Positions 17,752 through 26,686 of a DNA stretch of 64,000 nt are shown in pieces (position 1 is the stretch's first letter; every line of letters starts with the position of its first letter). The DNA is from an uncultured Acinetobacter sp. (GTDB taxonomy: Bacteria; Cyanobacteriota; Vampirovibrionia; Gastranaerophilales; Gastranaerophilaceae), in assembly GCA_947306495.1 (NCBI GenBank), contig CAMZGT010000002.1, forward strand, positions 52,187-116,186, written 5' to 3'. Under the pieces are notes generated by a model that was not told where the DNA came from, made no database searches, and saw nothing but the letters and a program-made list of their open reading frames with translations. The position numbers and the translations under genes are program-made.

Positions 17752-18243
17752 ATGGAACTACTAACAGAATATTTGGCAAAAGGTTTTATGGTAATGCTAT
17801 CAATTTCAATGCCTTGCGTGCTGACAGCAGCTGCAATCGGTCTTGTAGTAGGTATTATTCAGGCTGTAACTCAGGTTCAAGAACAAACAATTGCTGCAGC
17901 TCCAAAAATATTTGCCGTATTTTTAGTAATCATTATTGGCGGATTAGGATTCATTAAGCTTTTAACAAATTTGTTTACTGAAGGAACAAATTTAGCATTT
18001 AATACTGTCACAAAACATGATTCATACGTACTTCCGGCCGATTATTACAGGTACACAACTCCTTTTGATAATGAAATGAAAGCTGATAAATTTAAAGATG
18101 TTCCTACTGTTAATGAAATTATGAAAAATCCCGGTAAAGTTCCGTATATAGATAAAGGACAGAAAATCAAATATCAGCCTGCTTCAAAGGCTCCTATGCC
18201 AAAAGGGAATTTTGTTGAGATTAATAAAATGATTGGGAGATAG
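17752..18243 (+). CDS. fliQ: Flagellar export gate protein FliQ with C-terminal extension
   Basis: A two-helix subunit of the export gate. Residues 1-90 match FliQ: two hydrophobic hairpin helices with the conserved GLVVGIIQAVTQVQEQT near 26-42. Typical FliQ proteins are about 90 aa. This one is 163 aa and carries an extra, mostly hydrophilic tail from about residue 90 that is rich in K, P and Y. No stop codon is missed, because the extension keeps the frame to TAG 18243, and the next gene begins at the very next base. The tail's function is unknown. Confidence 0.93.
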   Translation: MELLTEYLAKGFMVMLSISMPCVLTAAAIGLVVGIIQAVTQVQEQTIAAAPKIFAVFLVIIIGGLGFIKLLTNLFTEGTNLAFNTVTKHDSYVLPADYYRYTTPFDNEMKADKFKDVPTVNEIMKNPGKVPYIDKGQKIKYQPASKAPMPKGNFVEINKMIGR

Positions 18244-18642
18244 ATGTTAAAAAAAATATTTTCGATAATTGCAATCATACTTACTGTGTTAAACGCGAAT
18301 GCTTATGAAGATTGTATAATTTCATCAGATGATAAATTAACGGATATAAATGTTGAAGGTAATGGTATTATTAATGTTTTTTCTTTGATTACAATAATGA
18401 ATGAAAAAAATACAATAATAGTACATCCTCTAAAAGCCGGTCAAAGCAGTTTTGACTTGCTCAAGGGTGAAAAAGAGAGGATTCGTTTTAATGTAAAAGT
18501 AACGGAAGATTCTACATATATAGCACCGGTAAAAGGATTCGAAATTTTAACAATTGATTGTCCGCCGGATTTTTTTGAGTACGAATTAGATCTTCCTCCC
18601 GGGTTGATTATTTACTCTAAAAATACAAATGAGGAGGAATAG
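18244..18642 (+). CDS. Secreted protein inserted between fliQ and fliR
   Basis: A 132-aa protein starting immediately after the fliQ stop. Residues 1-20 are a signal peptide ending NANAYE. The mature domain has a beta-rich pattern, with IIVHPLKAGQSSFDLLKGEK and then IRFNVKVTED. By eye this resembles the small N-terminal domain of CpaC/RcpA-type secretins or a BIG2-like Ig fold. That is an inference from one motif. Location inside the gate operon suggests a periplasmic role linked to flagellar assembly. It is not one of the standard flagellar genes. Confidence 0.75.
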   Translation: MLKKIFSIIAIILTVLNANAYEDCIISSDDKLTDINVEGNGIINVFSLITIMNEKNTIIVHPLKAGQSSFDLLKGEKERIRFNVKVTEDSTYIAPVKGFEILTIDCPPDFFEYELDLPPGLIIYSKNTNEEE

Positions 18643-19422
18643 TTGGAACAGTTAGTACATCAGATGTCAATACTATTTCCTGAATTCTCACGTTGGTTTT
18701 CAGCGGGATTTATTGTGTTTGCACGACTGCTTGGGTTTATAAGGTTTGCTCCTGTATTTAACAGAAAAGAAATAGCAAGTCCTGTAAAACTTGCGTTTGC
18801 ATTTATACTAACTGTAATATTAACACCTATGTTGAAGCTGCCTATGCCTCCGGCGGATATTTCTCCGCTGCTTTTACTTACTGTTAATTTTGCAGCAGGA
18901 GCTATTATCGGTTATATTGCTCAATTGTTTATACTAGCAATAGAGGCAGGCGGTGATATGATAAATACTCAGATGGGTTTATCTTCCGCTATGGTTATGG
19001 ATCCTACATCTAATAGCCAAACTTCTATTTTAAGTCGTGTTATTACTTTGATGGGTATGCTGATTTTTATAGAAATAGGAGGTTTCTATTGGCTTATAAA
19101 TGCTTTAATACGAAGTTTTACAATATTTCCTATTTATTCGGTATCAATTCCTTTGGAACAGATAATAAATTTGGATTATCTTGTTACAACAACATCTAAT
19201 GTTTTATATATGGGTTTACAGATTGCATCTCCGATACTTTTGGCCACACTCGGACAAGATATTATTTTGGGTGTAATTTCAAAAACTGCGCCTCAGGTAA
19301 ACGTTTTTCAACTAAGCTTCTTATTTAAGCCTGTGTTTGGTGCAGCAATTATGATTTGGATACTTCCAATGTTGATAAGTGTTATATCTGATTTCTTTTT
19401 ATCGTATTCAAATATATACTAA
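18643..19422 (+). CDS. fliR: Flagellar export gate protein FliR
   Basis: An integral membrane subunit that completes the FliP-FliQ-FliR gate. TTG 18643 is the start, with GAGGAGG immediately upstream inside the previous gene. The 259-aa protein has about six hydrophobic helices. The family blocks FARLLGFIRFAPVFNRKEI (near 25-45), AGGDMINTQMGLSSAMVMDP (near 105-125) and PQVNVFQLSF with KPVFGAAIM near the C-terminus are all present. flhB, often next in other genomes, does not follow. Confidence 0.96.
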   Translation: MEQLVHQMSILFPEFSRWFSAGFIVFARLLGFIRFAPVFNRKEIASPVKLAFAFILTVILTPMLKLPMPPADISPLLLLTVNFAAGAIIGYIAQLFILAIEAGGDMINTQMGLSSAMVMDPTSNSQTSILSRVITLMGMLIFIEIGGFYWLINALIRSFTIFPIYSVSIPLEQIINLDYLVTTTSNVLYMGLQIASPILLATLGQDIILGVISKTAPQVNVFQLSFLFKPVFGAAIMIWILPMLISVISDFFLSYSNIY

Positions 19423-19540
19423 AATCCAAATTTTTTCCTAGCCTGATAAGGTAATGTAAAACCGAAAAATAATTCCATAATTAGTATGTAGGGGAATTTA
19501 CAAAAGGTAAATTCTGCCAAGTATGAAAAGGAGGTGAATT

Positions 19541-19777
19541 ATGAATGCAATGCATATCCTAAGAACAATAGCATATGCTCTTGTAATAACCGGAGCTGTT
19601 GTCTGGGGACTTGTAGGCTTCTTCAATTACAACATTATCGCTGCAATGTTTGGTGATGCCAGCTTGCTATCAAGAATTATTTATTCTCTTGTAGGTATAG
19701 CCGGTGTCTTTATGCTTGCAACTACAGAACAGGAAGAATGTTACTGCGATTGTTCGGATACGAGCTATCACGATTAG
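19541..19777 (+). CDS. DUF378 family small membrane protein
   Basis: A 78-aa protein of unknown function with two transmembrane helices. It has the DUF378 pattern: ITGAVVWGLVGFFNYNIIAA, then SLLSRIIYSLVGIAGVFML. ATG 19541 is preceded by a perfect AAGGAGGTGA. The C-terminal tail holds two closely spaced cysteines, ECYCDC (three with the last), that could bind metal and are not part of the core domain. It lies alone between the export-gate operon and a terminator. Confidence 0.85.
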   Translation: MNAMHILRTIAYALVITGAVVWGLVGFFNYNIIAAMFGDASLLSRIIYSLVGIAGVFMLATTEQEECYCDCSDTSYHD

Positions 19778-19810
19778 GAATTACAATTAAATCAAGACTA
19801 AAATTAAGCA

Positions 19811-19847
19811 AAAGCGGCTCACTTTGTAAGCCGCTTTAAAAATTTTT
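19811..19847. terminator. Terminator shared by the DUF378 gene and the acyl-CoA synthetase gene
   Basis: AAAGCGGCT (19811-19819) pairs with AGCCGCTTT (19829-19837), followed by AAAAATTTTT. The two flanking genes converge, so it can serve both strands. Confidence 0.75.
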
Positions 19848-19864
19848 ATTGACTAATTACTACA

Positions 19865-22030
19865 TTATAGAGAGCAAGCACAAACGCCGTTTTCGCAGTG
19901 ATAGCCAAGAGCTCCTTGAGCCTCTGACATTCTTACCTTGATACGACCGTCTACTGCAATACCTTCGCCTGTTTTTTCAGAAATCAACAATGGGTTAATA
20001 TCTAACTCATCAATGAATTTGAAATCAGATACTAATTGAGACAGTCTCAATAATGTTTCTTCAATTTGTTCCATTTGAGCAGGTGTTGTACCTCTTGCAC
20101 CTTGAAGAAGTTTGTATGCCTTAACAGATTTAATCATATCTTTAGCATCAACATCTGTTAAAGGAGCAATTCTGAATGTTACGTCTTTCATAACTTCAAT
20201 AAATACGCCGCCTAAACCAAACATCATCATTGGTCCGTATTGAGGGTCTGTTGCAATACCGCAAACCATTTCTCTGTTGCCTTTAACCATCTCTTGGATA
20301 ATAACACCTTCAAGACCTTCAAGAAGTCCTTTAGCTTCCAGTTTAGAGATTAAGTCTTGGTATTCGCTTCTGAGTTGTTCAGCAGACTGAATATTAACAC
20401 GAACACCGCCTACATCAGTTTTGTGAGAAGTTGTTTTAGAAGTCATTTTCATAACAACAGGGTATCCGATTGAATCAGCAATTGAAACAGCTTCATCTTC
20501 AGATTTTGCAAAACCTGACTTACAAACTCGTATTCCGTATGCATCTAATACATCGATTGATTCACGAGTTGTAAGTTGGTCACGACCTTCATTAACTGAT
20601 TTTGCAATGATTTCTTTAGCACGTTTATAATCAACATCGTATGAAGGAATCTTGCCTTCAGGTCTTTCCATCCACAATCTTTGTTGATTTAATCTGTTAA
20701 ATCCGTCAGCAGCTTCTTCTGCGTACATAAAGAACGGCATATTAACATCCATATCAGAAAGTGCCGTAAAGAATTCAGATTTAGTCATGAATACACCGAT
20801 AACAGGTTTGTGCGGATATTGAGCCTTGATTTCCATAACTGCTTTTGCAACATCAATATCTTTCAAGCCCAAGAACGGTAAGTAAATAACCATAATCATA
20901 TCAACATTATCATCAGCAATAACAGTTTCCAAAGTTTGTTTGTAGTGTTCGATAGGAGCTGAAGCAATCATATCGATAGGGTTTTTAACTGATGCTGCTG
21001 ACGGTAAGAAGCTTCTTAATTTGTCTTTTGTAGCATCAGAAATCTTAGCCATTTGCATACCATATTCGCAAACTGCATCGGTTGCCATGATACCGGGGCC
21101 GCCTGAGTTAGTAATAATTGCAACTCTGTCACCCTTTGGAATAGGACAATTAGCAAAAACTTTTGCTGTAGCAAATAAGTTTTTCAAAGAATATTCTCTT
21201 ATTACACCTGATTGGCCAAGTAAAGCATTCGCAGCTTTATCTGCACCTGCTAAAGAACCTGTGTGAGACGAAGCTGCAGAAGCACCTGCTGCACTGCGGC
21301 CTGCTTTAAGAGCCAAGATAGGTTTTTTCTTAGAGATTCTTGAAGCTAACTTACGGAAGTTTGATGGGTTAGCAATTGATTCCATATATAACAGAATTTG
21401 TTCTACGTCAGAATCATTCTCCCAATACTCCAAAGCTGTTTCAGCGTTAACATCAGCTTGGTTTCCGATTGAAATAAATTGTGCAAAACCAAGGTTAAGG
21501 TCTTTTAGTATATTTAAGATACCACCACCTAAAGCTCCTGATTGAGAAACAAAGCCGATGTGACCTCTTTCGGGAAGAGATTCTGCAAAGCATCCGTCCA
21601 TAGAAATTTCAGGTAATGTATTAACAACACCTAAGCAGTTTGGACCAACACATCTCATACCATATTCTTTAACTTTTGAAAGTAAAGATGCTTCAAGTTC
21701 AGCACCTTCTTTGCCAGTTTCTTTAAATCCTGCTGTGATAACGCAAAGACCTTTAATACCTTTTTGGTGGCATTGATCAATTGTGTCTAAAACAAATTTA
21801 GCATTAACAACGATAATAGCCAGGTCTATTTCACCTGGAACTTCAAGAACTGAAGTATAAGCTTGAAGTCCTTCTATAATACCGCCTTTAGGGTTGATTG
21901 GGTATATATTCCCCTTAAATTTGTATTCTTGAAGTCTTTTCATAATATCAGAGCCGATAGTGTGTTCTTTTGTAGAAGCACCAACTACAGCAATTGATTT
22001 TGGTTTCATGATTTTGTCTAAATTGCTCAT
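19865..22030 (-). CDS. ADP-forming acetyl/acyl-CoA synthetase (fused alpha and beta)
   Basis: Converts acetyl-CoA, ADP and phosphate to acetate, CoA and ATP, a substrate-level energy step in fermenters. ATG 22030 has AAAGGAAG upstream. An earlier in-frame ATG is less favoured. The 721-aa protein has a CoA-binding domain (SIAVVGASTKEHTIGSD near 10-26), a succinyl-CoA-ligase-like domain with the phospho-histidine in SSHTGSLAG near residue 256, and a C-terminal ATP-grasp domain (GYPVVMKMTS and later GGVFIEVMKDV). The tail HCENGVCACSL has three cysteines and is unusual. Together with lactate dehydrogenase it points to mixed-acid fermentation. Confidence 0.92.
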   Translation of the reverse strand: MSNLDKIMKPKSIAVVGASTKEHTIGSDIMKRLQEYKFKGNIYPINPKGGIIEGLQAYTSVLEVPGEIDLAIIVVNAKFVLDTIDQCHQKGIKGLCVITAGFKETGKEGAELEASLLSKVKEYGMRCVGPNCLGVVNTLPEISMDGCFAESLPERGHIGFVSQSGALGGGILNILKDLNLGFAQFISIGNQADVNAETALEYWENDSDVEQILLYMESIANPSNFRKLASRISKKKPILALKAGRSAAGASAASSHTGSLAGADKAANALLGQSGVIREYSLKNLFATAKVFANCPIPKGDRVAIITNSGGPGIMATDAVCEYGMQMAKISDATKDKLRSFLPSAASVKNPIDMIASAPIEHYKQTLETVIADDNVDMIMVIYLPFLGLKDIDVAKAVMEIKAQYPHKPVIGVFMTKSEFFTALSDMDVNMPFFMYAEEAADGFNRLNQQRLWMERPEGKIPSYDVDYKRAKEIIAKSVNEGRDQLTTRESIDVLDAYGIRVCKSGFAKSEDEAVSIADSIGYPVVMKMTSKTTSHKTDVGGVRVNIQSAEQLRSEYQDLISKLEAKGLLEGLEGVIIQEMVKGNREMVCGIATDPQYGPMMMFGLGGVFIEVMKDVTFRIAPLTDVDAKDMIKSVKAYKLLQGARGTTPAQMEQIEETLLRLSQLVSDFKFIDELDINPLLISEKTGEGIAVDGRIKVRMSEAQGALGYHCENGVCACSL

Positions 22031-22189
22031 TTTTTCTTCCTTTCTTTGTTTCTGCGACATTAAAATTATATTACAAACAAAAAACTTTAGGGAAATCTTT
22101 ATAAATCATTTATATGTATGATGAAAGACATGCAAAACACATGTAAAGTATAAGAGGTACTAATTGTACCCTTGGTGAGGTAGGTAAAA

Positions 22190-22633
22190 TTGAAACGATT
22201 TAAATTCCGTATGCAAGTTGTGCTTGACATGCGGGAGAAAGAGCTTGAAGAGCGACAAATGGAAATGGCAAGGATTTTGTCAGCATTAAATGCTCAAAAA
22301 GAAAAACTTCAAGGAATATTTACCGAACAAGAAACAAACAGACAGCACCTTGAAACTTTATGTACTTCTGACAATCTTAATATTGAGCAAATAGAGACCC
22401 ATAGAGGTTATGGTATAAAGCTTATTATGGATGCTAAAAATCAAGAAAGAATTATTTCTAATACGGAAGCAATTTTAAAAGTTAAACAAGAAGAGGTACA
22501 CGAAGCACACAAGAAAGTAGAAATTCTTAAAAAGCTCAAAGAAAAACAAGAGGAAGAGTACTATAAAGAATTTTTACAATCAGAAGTTAAAGAAATAGAT
22601 GACATAACGTCAGCAAGATTTAGACTGGGTTAA
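22190..22633 (+). CDS. fliJ: Flagellar export chaperone FliJ
   Basis: FliJ is a coiled-coil stalk protein of the FliH-FliI ATPase complex that helps deliver export substrates. The 147-aa protein starts at TTG 22190 behind GGTGAGGTAGG. It begins FKFRMQVVLDMREKELEER, the standard FliJ start, and ends with LKEKQEEEYYKEFLQSEVKE, the matching second helix. Nearly the whole chain is predicted coiled coil. It heads the run fliJ, fliK, flgD, flgE, a frequent order. Confidence 0.93.
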   Translation: MKRFKFRMQVVLDMREKELEERQMEMARILSALNAQKEKLQGIFTEQETNRQHLETLCTSDNLNIEQIETHRGYGIKLIMDAKNQERIISNTEAILKVKQEEVHEAHKKVEILKKLKEKQEEEYYKEFLQSEVKEIDDITSARFRLG

Positions 22634-22636
22634 AAG

Positions 22637-23803
22637 ATGACACAAGCATTATTAAATAATTTAAATTTATTACAAGACAGTTCTTGTTTGTACAAGAATA
22701 AGTCTTCTGCTGAGTCGTTAAATAAAGATTTTGAAAAAGTTTTGGATAAAAAACAAAATGTAAAAAAACAAGAAACAAAGGAAGATAAAAAGAGTCCTGA
22801 TACAAAAAGCAGAGAGCTTTCCGCTGCAACAGATCCTACATTGAAAAGCTCAATTCAAGAAGAAGTTGTTCTTGATATGCCGAAAAAAGAAGAAGATATT
22901 TTACCCGATGATAACATTAATGAAGAAATAACCAATATCACAGAAGAGGATTCAACTATGGAAAAAGATTTAACCCCCATTACAAACCCCACAGTGGCTA
23001 TAATGCTGCAGTCTCATTCAACTCAAAAGCAAGACCTGCCTGAAACTGAGAATGAAACAAAACAACTATCAACTTTTGAGGAGAATGAAACTATAGACAG
23101 TAAGAACTTCCTGCAACAAAGAAGGAATGAAGTATTTTTGTCTAAAGTTACGAAAAATGCTGAGATTAAGCAGTATGAAACAAAAACGCAAAATTTGTTA
23201 AATGATGAAATGGCAGAAGAGTTAAATATAGAATCAGTAAGTTCGTCTGACGCCAATAATTCATCCGGAGATGTATTATATAACCAAAATCCTTCGGAAC
23301 AGGGTATAAAACTTATGATTCAAGGTGATGTAAAATATGAAGATGTAAACCTCAAAATTATATCTTCGGCAAAACCGGCTAATAACGGGGTGGAAATCTC
23401 ATCATCAAAAATAATTGAGCAAATAACAAAACAAATGGAAGGAATGTATAATTCCTCAAGAGTTAATATTGTTTTAAATCCTGAGTCACTTGGCCGTGTC
23501 GCGGTGCAAATAATAAATTCAAAAGAAGGTTTAGCAGCGCAGTTCATAGTTAATAATCAAGAAACTCGAGAACTATTAATGAAAGGTATGACTAGTCTTA
23601 GAGAAAGTCTTTTGGCACAGGGTATTAATGTGGATAGCGTTGTTGTAAAAATGAGTGAAGACGCAAGCGTAGCGAATGATAATTTAGACTTCAATTGGTC
23701 GGAAGGCTCGAGAGGAGGAAATAAAGAGCAAGGCTCAAAACAACAACAGGCTGATGACAAACAATTTGAACAAGCGATGTTTGAAATCAGTCAGAACGGT
23801 TAA
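22637..23803 (+). CDS. fliK: Flagellar hook-length control protein FliK
   Basis: Measures hook length and switches export specificity from hook to filament. The 388-aa protein has a long acidic, low-complexity N-terminal region (1-240) as usual for the ruler part. A compact C-terminal Flg_hook domain lies near residues 265-345, with VNIVLNPESLGRVAVQIINS, LAAQFIVNNQETRELLMKG and LRESLLAQGINVDSV. It starts three bases after fliJ. The ruler part has little conserved sequence, so the assignment rests on the C-terminal domain and the position before flgD. Confidence 0.92.
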   Translation: MTQALLNNLNLLQDSSCLYKNKSSAESLNKDFEKVLDKKQNVKKQETKEDKKSPDTKSRELSAATDPTLKSSIQEEVVLDMPKKEEDILPDDNINEEITNITEEDSTMEKDLTPITNPTVAIMLQSHSTQKQDLPETENETKQLSTFEENETIDSKNFLQQRRNEVFLSKVTKNAEIKQYETKTQNLLNDEMAEELNIESVSSSDANNSSGDVLYNQNPSEQGIKLMIQGDVKYEDVNLKIISSAKPANNGVEISSSKIIEQITKQMEGMYNSSRVNIVLNPESLGRVAVQIINSKEGLAAQFIVNNQETRELLMKGMTSLRESLLAQGINVDSVVVKMSEDASVANDNLDFNWSEGSRGGNKEQGSKQQQADDKQFEQAMFEISQNG

Positions 23804-23838
23804 AAACAGGTAAGTATATAAAAGAATTGGAGAGGAAA

Positions 23839-24330
23839 ATGACATCATCAGTAGCTAATCAAGTAACAGCAATGAAAAACGAAACAGCATTTGCTAACAG
23901 TCAAAAAGAACGCACAACAGGTTTAAAAAATGACAGTAATATGTTTTTGACATTAATGTTGAAACAACTGGAAAATCAGGATCCTACAGAACCGACTGAT
24001 AATACTCAGTGGCTTTCTCAGTTAGCGCAGTATTCATCTCTTGAGCAAATGTCACAAATGAATGAAGGGCTGACAAATTGCGCAAAATACATTAATGCTA
24101 TGTATGAAGATATGTCAATAAATAGTGAAATATCTCAAACATTGTCTATGATAGGAAAAGATGTTACGCTTAATATTCCTAATGAAAATGATCCTAAACA
24201 TCCTACTGTTGTTACAGGCAATGTAACGGAAGCAAGCTTTGAGGACGGAACAGGAAAAATTAAAGTAAACGGAAAATACTACTCTATTGCAGACGTAGTT
24301 TCTATAAGAGAAAAAGGACAAACTATTTAG
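23839..24330 (+). CDS. flgD: Flagellar hook assembly protein FlgD
   Basis: A scaffold cap for hook growth. The 163-aa protein starts at ATG 23839 (GGAGAGG upstream, with a TTG four codons earlier rejected). The conserved N-terminal FlgD block is present: MFLTLMLKQLENQDPTEPTD, then TQWLSQLAQYSSLEQMSQMN. It is shorter than the 220-230 aa usual for FlgD and lacks most of the C-terminal tudor/fibronectin domains. A short KVNGKYYSIADVVSI end resembles part of that region. Confidence 0.93.
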   Translation: MTSSVANQVTAMKNETAFANSQKERTTGLKNDSNMFLTLMLKQLENQDPTEPTDNTQWLSQLAQYSSLEQMSQMNEGLTNCAKYINAMYEDMSINSEISQTLSMIGKDVTLNIPNENDPKHPTVVTGNVTEASFEDGTGKIKVNGKYYSIADVVSIREKGQTI

Positions 24331-24408
24331 GAGGTCCAATAAGTTTAAAGACATAACAAAAAAATTAACTACTTAATGACTTGGTAAAAAAAAGAGGAGA
24401 AAATATAA

Positions 24409-25734
24409 ATGTCACAAGCATTACACACATCTAGCACAGGTATTAATGCAGGAACGTCCCAAATTAATGTTATTGCCAACAATGTTGCCAACATTAACAC
24501 AGTGGCATATAAATCTGCAAATATGACTTTTGAAACCCTATATTCACACAATCTTTCTTATGGTAGCGCTGCCACAAAAGAGGGTGGCGGTACAAATCCA
24601 AAACAAATAGGTCTTGGTGTTAAAATTGGCGGTATTACACGTAATTTTACCAACGGCAGCTTCGTTTCAACAGGCAGAAATCTTGATACAATGATTTCAG
24701 GGAATGGTTTTTACGTGGTAAGAGATGCCAACAAAGCTGAATATTTCACAAGAGATGGTGTATTTTCGGTTGATTCAGCAGGCAACCTTGTGACACAAAG
24801 CGGTATGCGAGTGATGGCAGCTAAATCTACATATTCAAATGCAGGTTCAGATAAAGCTGTTACTATTCCTAAAAATATGCTTGCAAAAGTTGAAGGTGAC
24901 AGTGACATGGCGAGCAAACCAATTGCTGAACTTAACAATGCAAGTATTACAGAAGGTGAGGTAGCTGTTGTTGTTACTAATAAAACAACAGGTGCATCTA
25001 CAACAAGCTATGTTAAAATTCCGGACGGAACAGGAACTGTTTCGCAAATAGTCAGTAATTTCGATGCAGTAACAGGCATGAGTGCTCAAGATAACGGTGA
25101 CGGAACAATATCTTACAGTGTGGACGATGGTTATACTGTTGCTTTTTCATCAGATGGTACTACAAGTAATTTTCTCGCTGAATCAGGTTGGTCAATGAGC
25201 CAAAAATCGTATGAATTAAATAAAAAAGTAGCTCTTCAAGATGTCATAAATTATAATAGTGCAAACACAATATCTCTTAATGATGTTGCTATTGGTGAAA
25301 ACGGTATTGTGATAGCATCGTATAATGACGGTTCTATATTAACTCAAATGGTTGCGAAAGATGGCAGCGTTCAATGGAAATATACGACACCTGAAGGAAT
25401 TTCAATTGTTGGTAATGATGTAAAACCTGAAGGTTCTTCTATAAGAAATGCAAGTTTTACACTTGAGTTAGCAACAATGATAAATCAAGAAGGTTTAATT
25501 TCACTTAACAACAACTTATGGAAATGGGGTCCTGATGTTGGTGATGTGTATTACGGTATGGCCGGTGAAATGGCTCTCGGTGCCATTGAATCAGGCGGAT
25601 ATGAAGAATCAAATGTTGATATTGCAAGTGAACTCTCAAATATGATTTCTGCTCAGCGTATGATACAGATGAATTCGCGTGTATTTTCTACTGCAAGTAG
25701 CGTAATGGAAATTCTGTCATACTTAGGACAATAA
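24409..25734 (+). CDS. flgE: Flagellar hook protein FlgE
   Basis: Building block of the flagellar hook. The 441-aa protein has the rod/hook N-terminal helix INVIANNVANINTVAYKSA near residues 20-38. The D1 block ISGNGFYVVRDANKAEYFTR lies near 98-117, followed by DGVFSVDSAGNLV. The C-terminal helix is NVDIASELSNMISAQRMIQM, followed by NSRVF. The central portion is the variable outer domain. ATG 24409 follows AGAGGAGAAAATATAA. It ends the fliJ-fliK-flgD-flgE unit, and the region downstream is full of CATG repeats. Confidence 0.94.
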   Translation: MSQALHTSSTGINAGTSQINVIANNVANINTVAYKSANMTFETLYSHNLSYGSAATKEGGGTNPKQIGLGVKIGGITRNFTNGSFVSTGRNLDTMISGNGFYVVRDANKAEYFTRDGVFSVDSAGNLVTQSGMRVMAAKSTYSNAGSDKAVTIPKNMLAKVEGDSDMASKPIAELNNASITEGEVAVVVTNKTTGASTTSYVKIPDGTGTVSQIVSNFDAVTGMSAQDNGDGTISYSVDDGYTVAFSSDGTTSNFLAESGWSMSQKSYELNKKVALQDVINYNSANTISLNDVAIGENGIVIASYNDGSILTQMVAKDGSVQWKYTTPEGISIVGNDVKPEGSSIRNASFTLELATMINQEGLISLNNNLWKWGPDVGDVYYGMAGEMALGAIESGGYEESNVDIASELSNMISAQRMIQMNSRVFSTASSVMEILSYLGQ

Positions 25735-25744
25735 TAAGTGAAAT

Positions 25745-25925
25745 CATGGAGCATGCCATGAGCATGCCAAGAGTATGGTAAATCATGTCAAGTTCTTAAC
25801 AAAAGCAAGAAATCTTTACAAAACTTAACAATTATAACATGGTTGAAATCCATGTGAAACATGGCTTTTAGCATGTTTCACAAAAAGAGAAAAGTTGTTA
25901 CAAATGAAGATTTGTGCAGGTCATG
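25745..25925. repeat. CATG-rich palindrome cluster downstream of flgE
   Basis: Ten CATG tetranucleotides in 181 bases. They include two GCATGCC direct repeats (25751-25757 and 25762-25768) spaced 11 bases apart, a small dyad ACATGG/CCATGT (25837-25842 and 25850-25855), and an 11-bp hairpin TGTGAAACATG/CATGTTTCACA (25853-25863 with 25872-25882). The hairpin has no T-run after it, so it is not a typical terminator. The cluster may be a protein-binding region. Confidence 0.6.
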
Positions 25926-25960
25926 TATGTAGTATATAATGAAAAAGAGGTCAGGGAGAA

Positions 25961-26665
25961 ATGTTTATTCCAAAACAGAGCTGGGGTGAAGATATAGCAA
26001 TCGATAGCTCGTTTGTGAAAGCAAATCTGAATGACATTCAAAGTAATATTGCACATTCAAAAACGAAAATAATCGCAGTTACAAAATATTTCGGACTTAG
26101 ATCGATTGTGGCCGGATATGAAGCGGGAATACGAGACTTTGCAGAGTCTAGGGCAAATGAATCTATTGAGAAGTTAAAATCTTTGCCTGAAGAAGTTCTT
26201 AAAAATTCGACTTTTCACTTTATAGGTCATTTACAATCGAATAAAGCAGAGAAGGTTGTAAAGCATTTTGATGTTATTCAGTCTGTGGATTCTTATAAAT
26301 TGGCTGAATTAATTTCAAAAACAGCTTGTTCTCTCGGTAAGAGGGAAAAAATTCTTTTGCAGATAAATAATGCAGAAGAAGAACAGAAGTTCGGATATTC
26401 AAAAGAACAACTAAAAGAAGAGCTTGGGAATATTAAATCTTTAAAAGGATTAGAAATTCTCGGACTTATGAATATGGCTCCGCTTGGTGCAACTGAATCG
26501 GAGCTGAGGAGATTGTTCTCTGATGTACGAGAGTTCAGAGATGAACTTCAAAAAGAATTTGGTATCAATCTTCCTGAATTATCAATGGGAATGAGCGATG
26601 ATTACATAGTTGCTGTTCAAGAGGGTGCGACTATGATTAGAATAGGCAGAAAGTTATTTACATAA
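25961..26665 (+). CDS. YggS/PROSC-family PLP-binding protein
   Basis: The family binds pyridoxal phosphate and helps control PLP and amino-acid balance. It is not itself an established enzyme. The 234-aa protein has the PLP lysine in IIAVTKYF near residue 44, TFHFIGHLQSNKAEK near 85-99, LGLMNMAPLGA near 168, and the C-terminal LSMGMSDDYIVAVQEGATMI with RIGRKLF. The usual FGENRVQE block is FAESRANE here. ATG 25961 follows AGGGAGAA. It precedes sepF, an order known in Firmicutes and Cyanobacteria. Confidence 0.93.
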   Translation: MFIPKQSWGEDIAIDSSFVKANLNDIQSNIAHSKTKIIAVTKYFGLRSIVAGYEAGIRDFAESRANESIEKLKSLPEEVLKNSTFHFIGHLQSNKAEKVVKHFDVIQSVDSYKLAELISKTACSLGKREKILLQINNAEEEQKFGYSKEQLKEELGNIKSLKGLEILGLMNMAPLGATESELRRLFSDVREFRDELQKEFGINLPELSMGMSDDYIVAVQEGATMIRIGRKLFT

Positions 26666-26686
26666 TTAAAAATATATGGAGGAGAA

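Noticed and set aside
25853..25882. flgE downstream hairpin as a normal terminator
   Set aside because: No T-run follows the stem on either strand.
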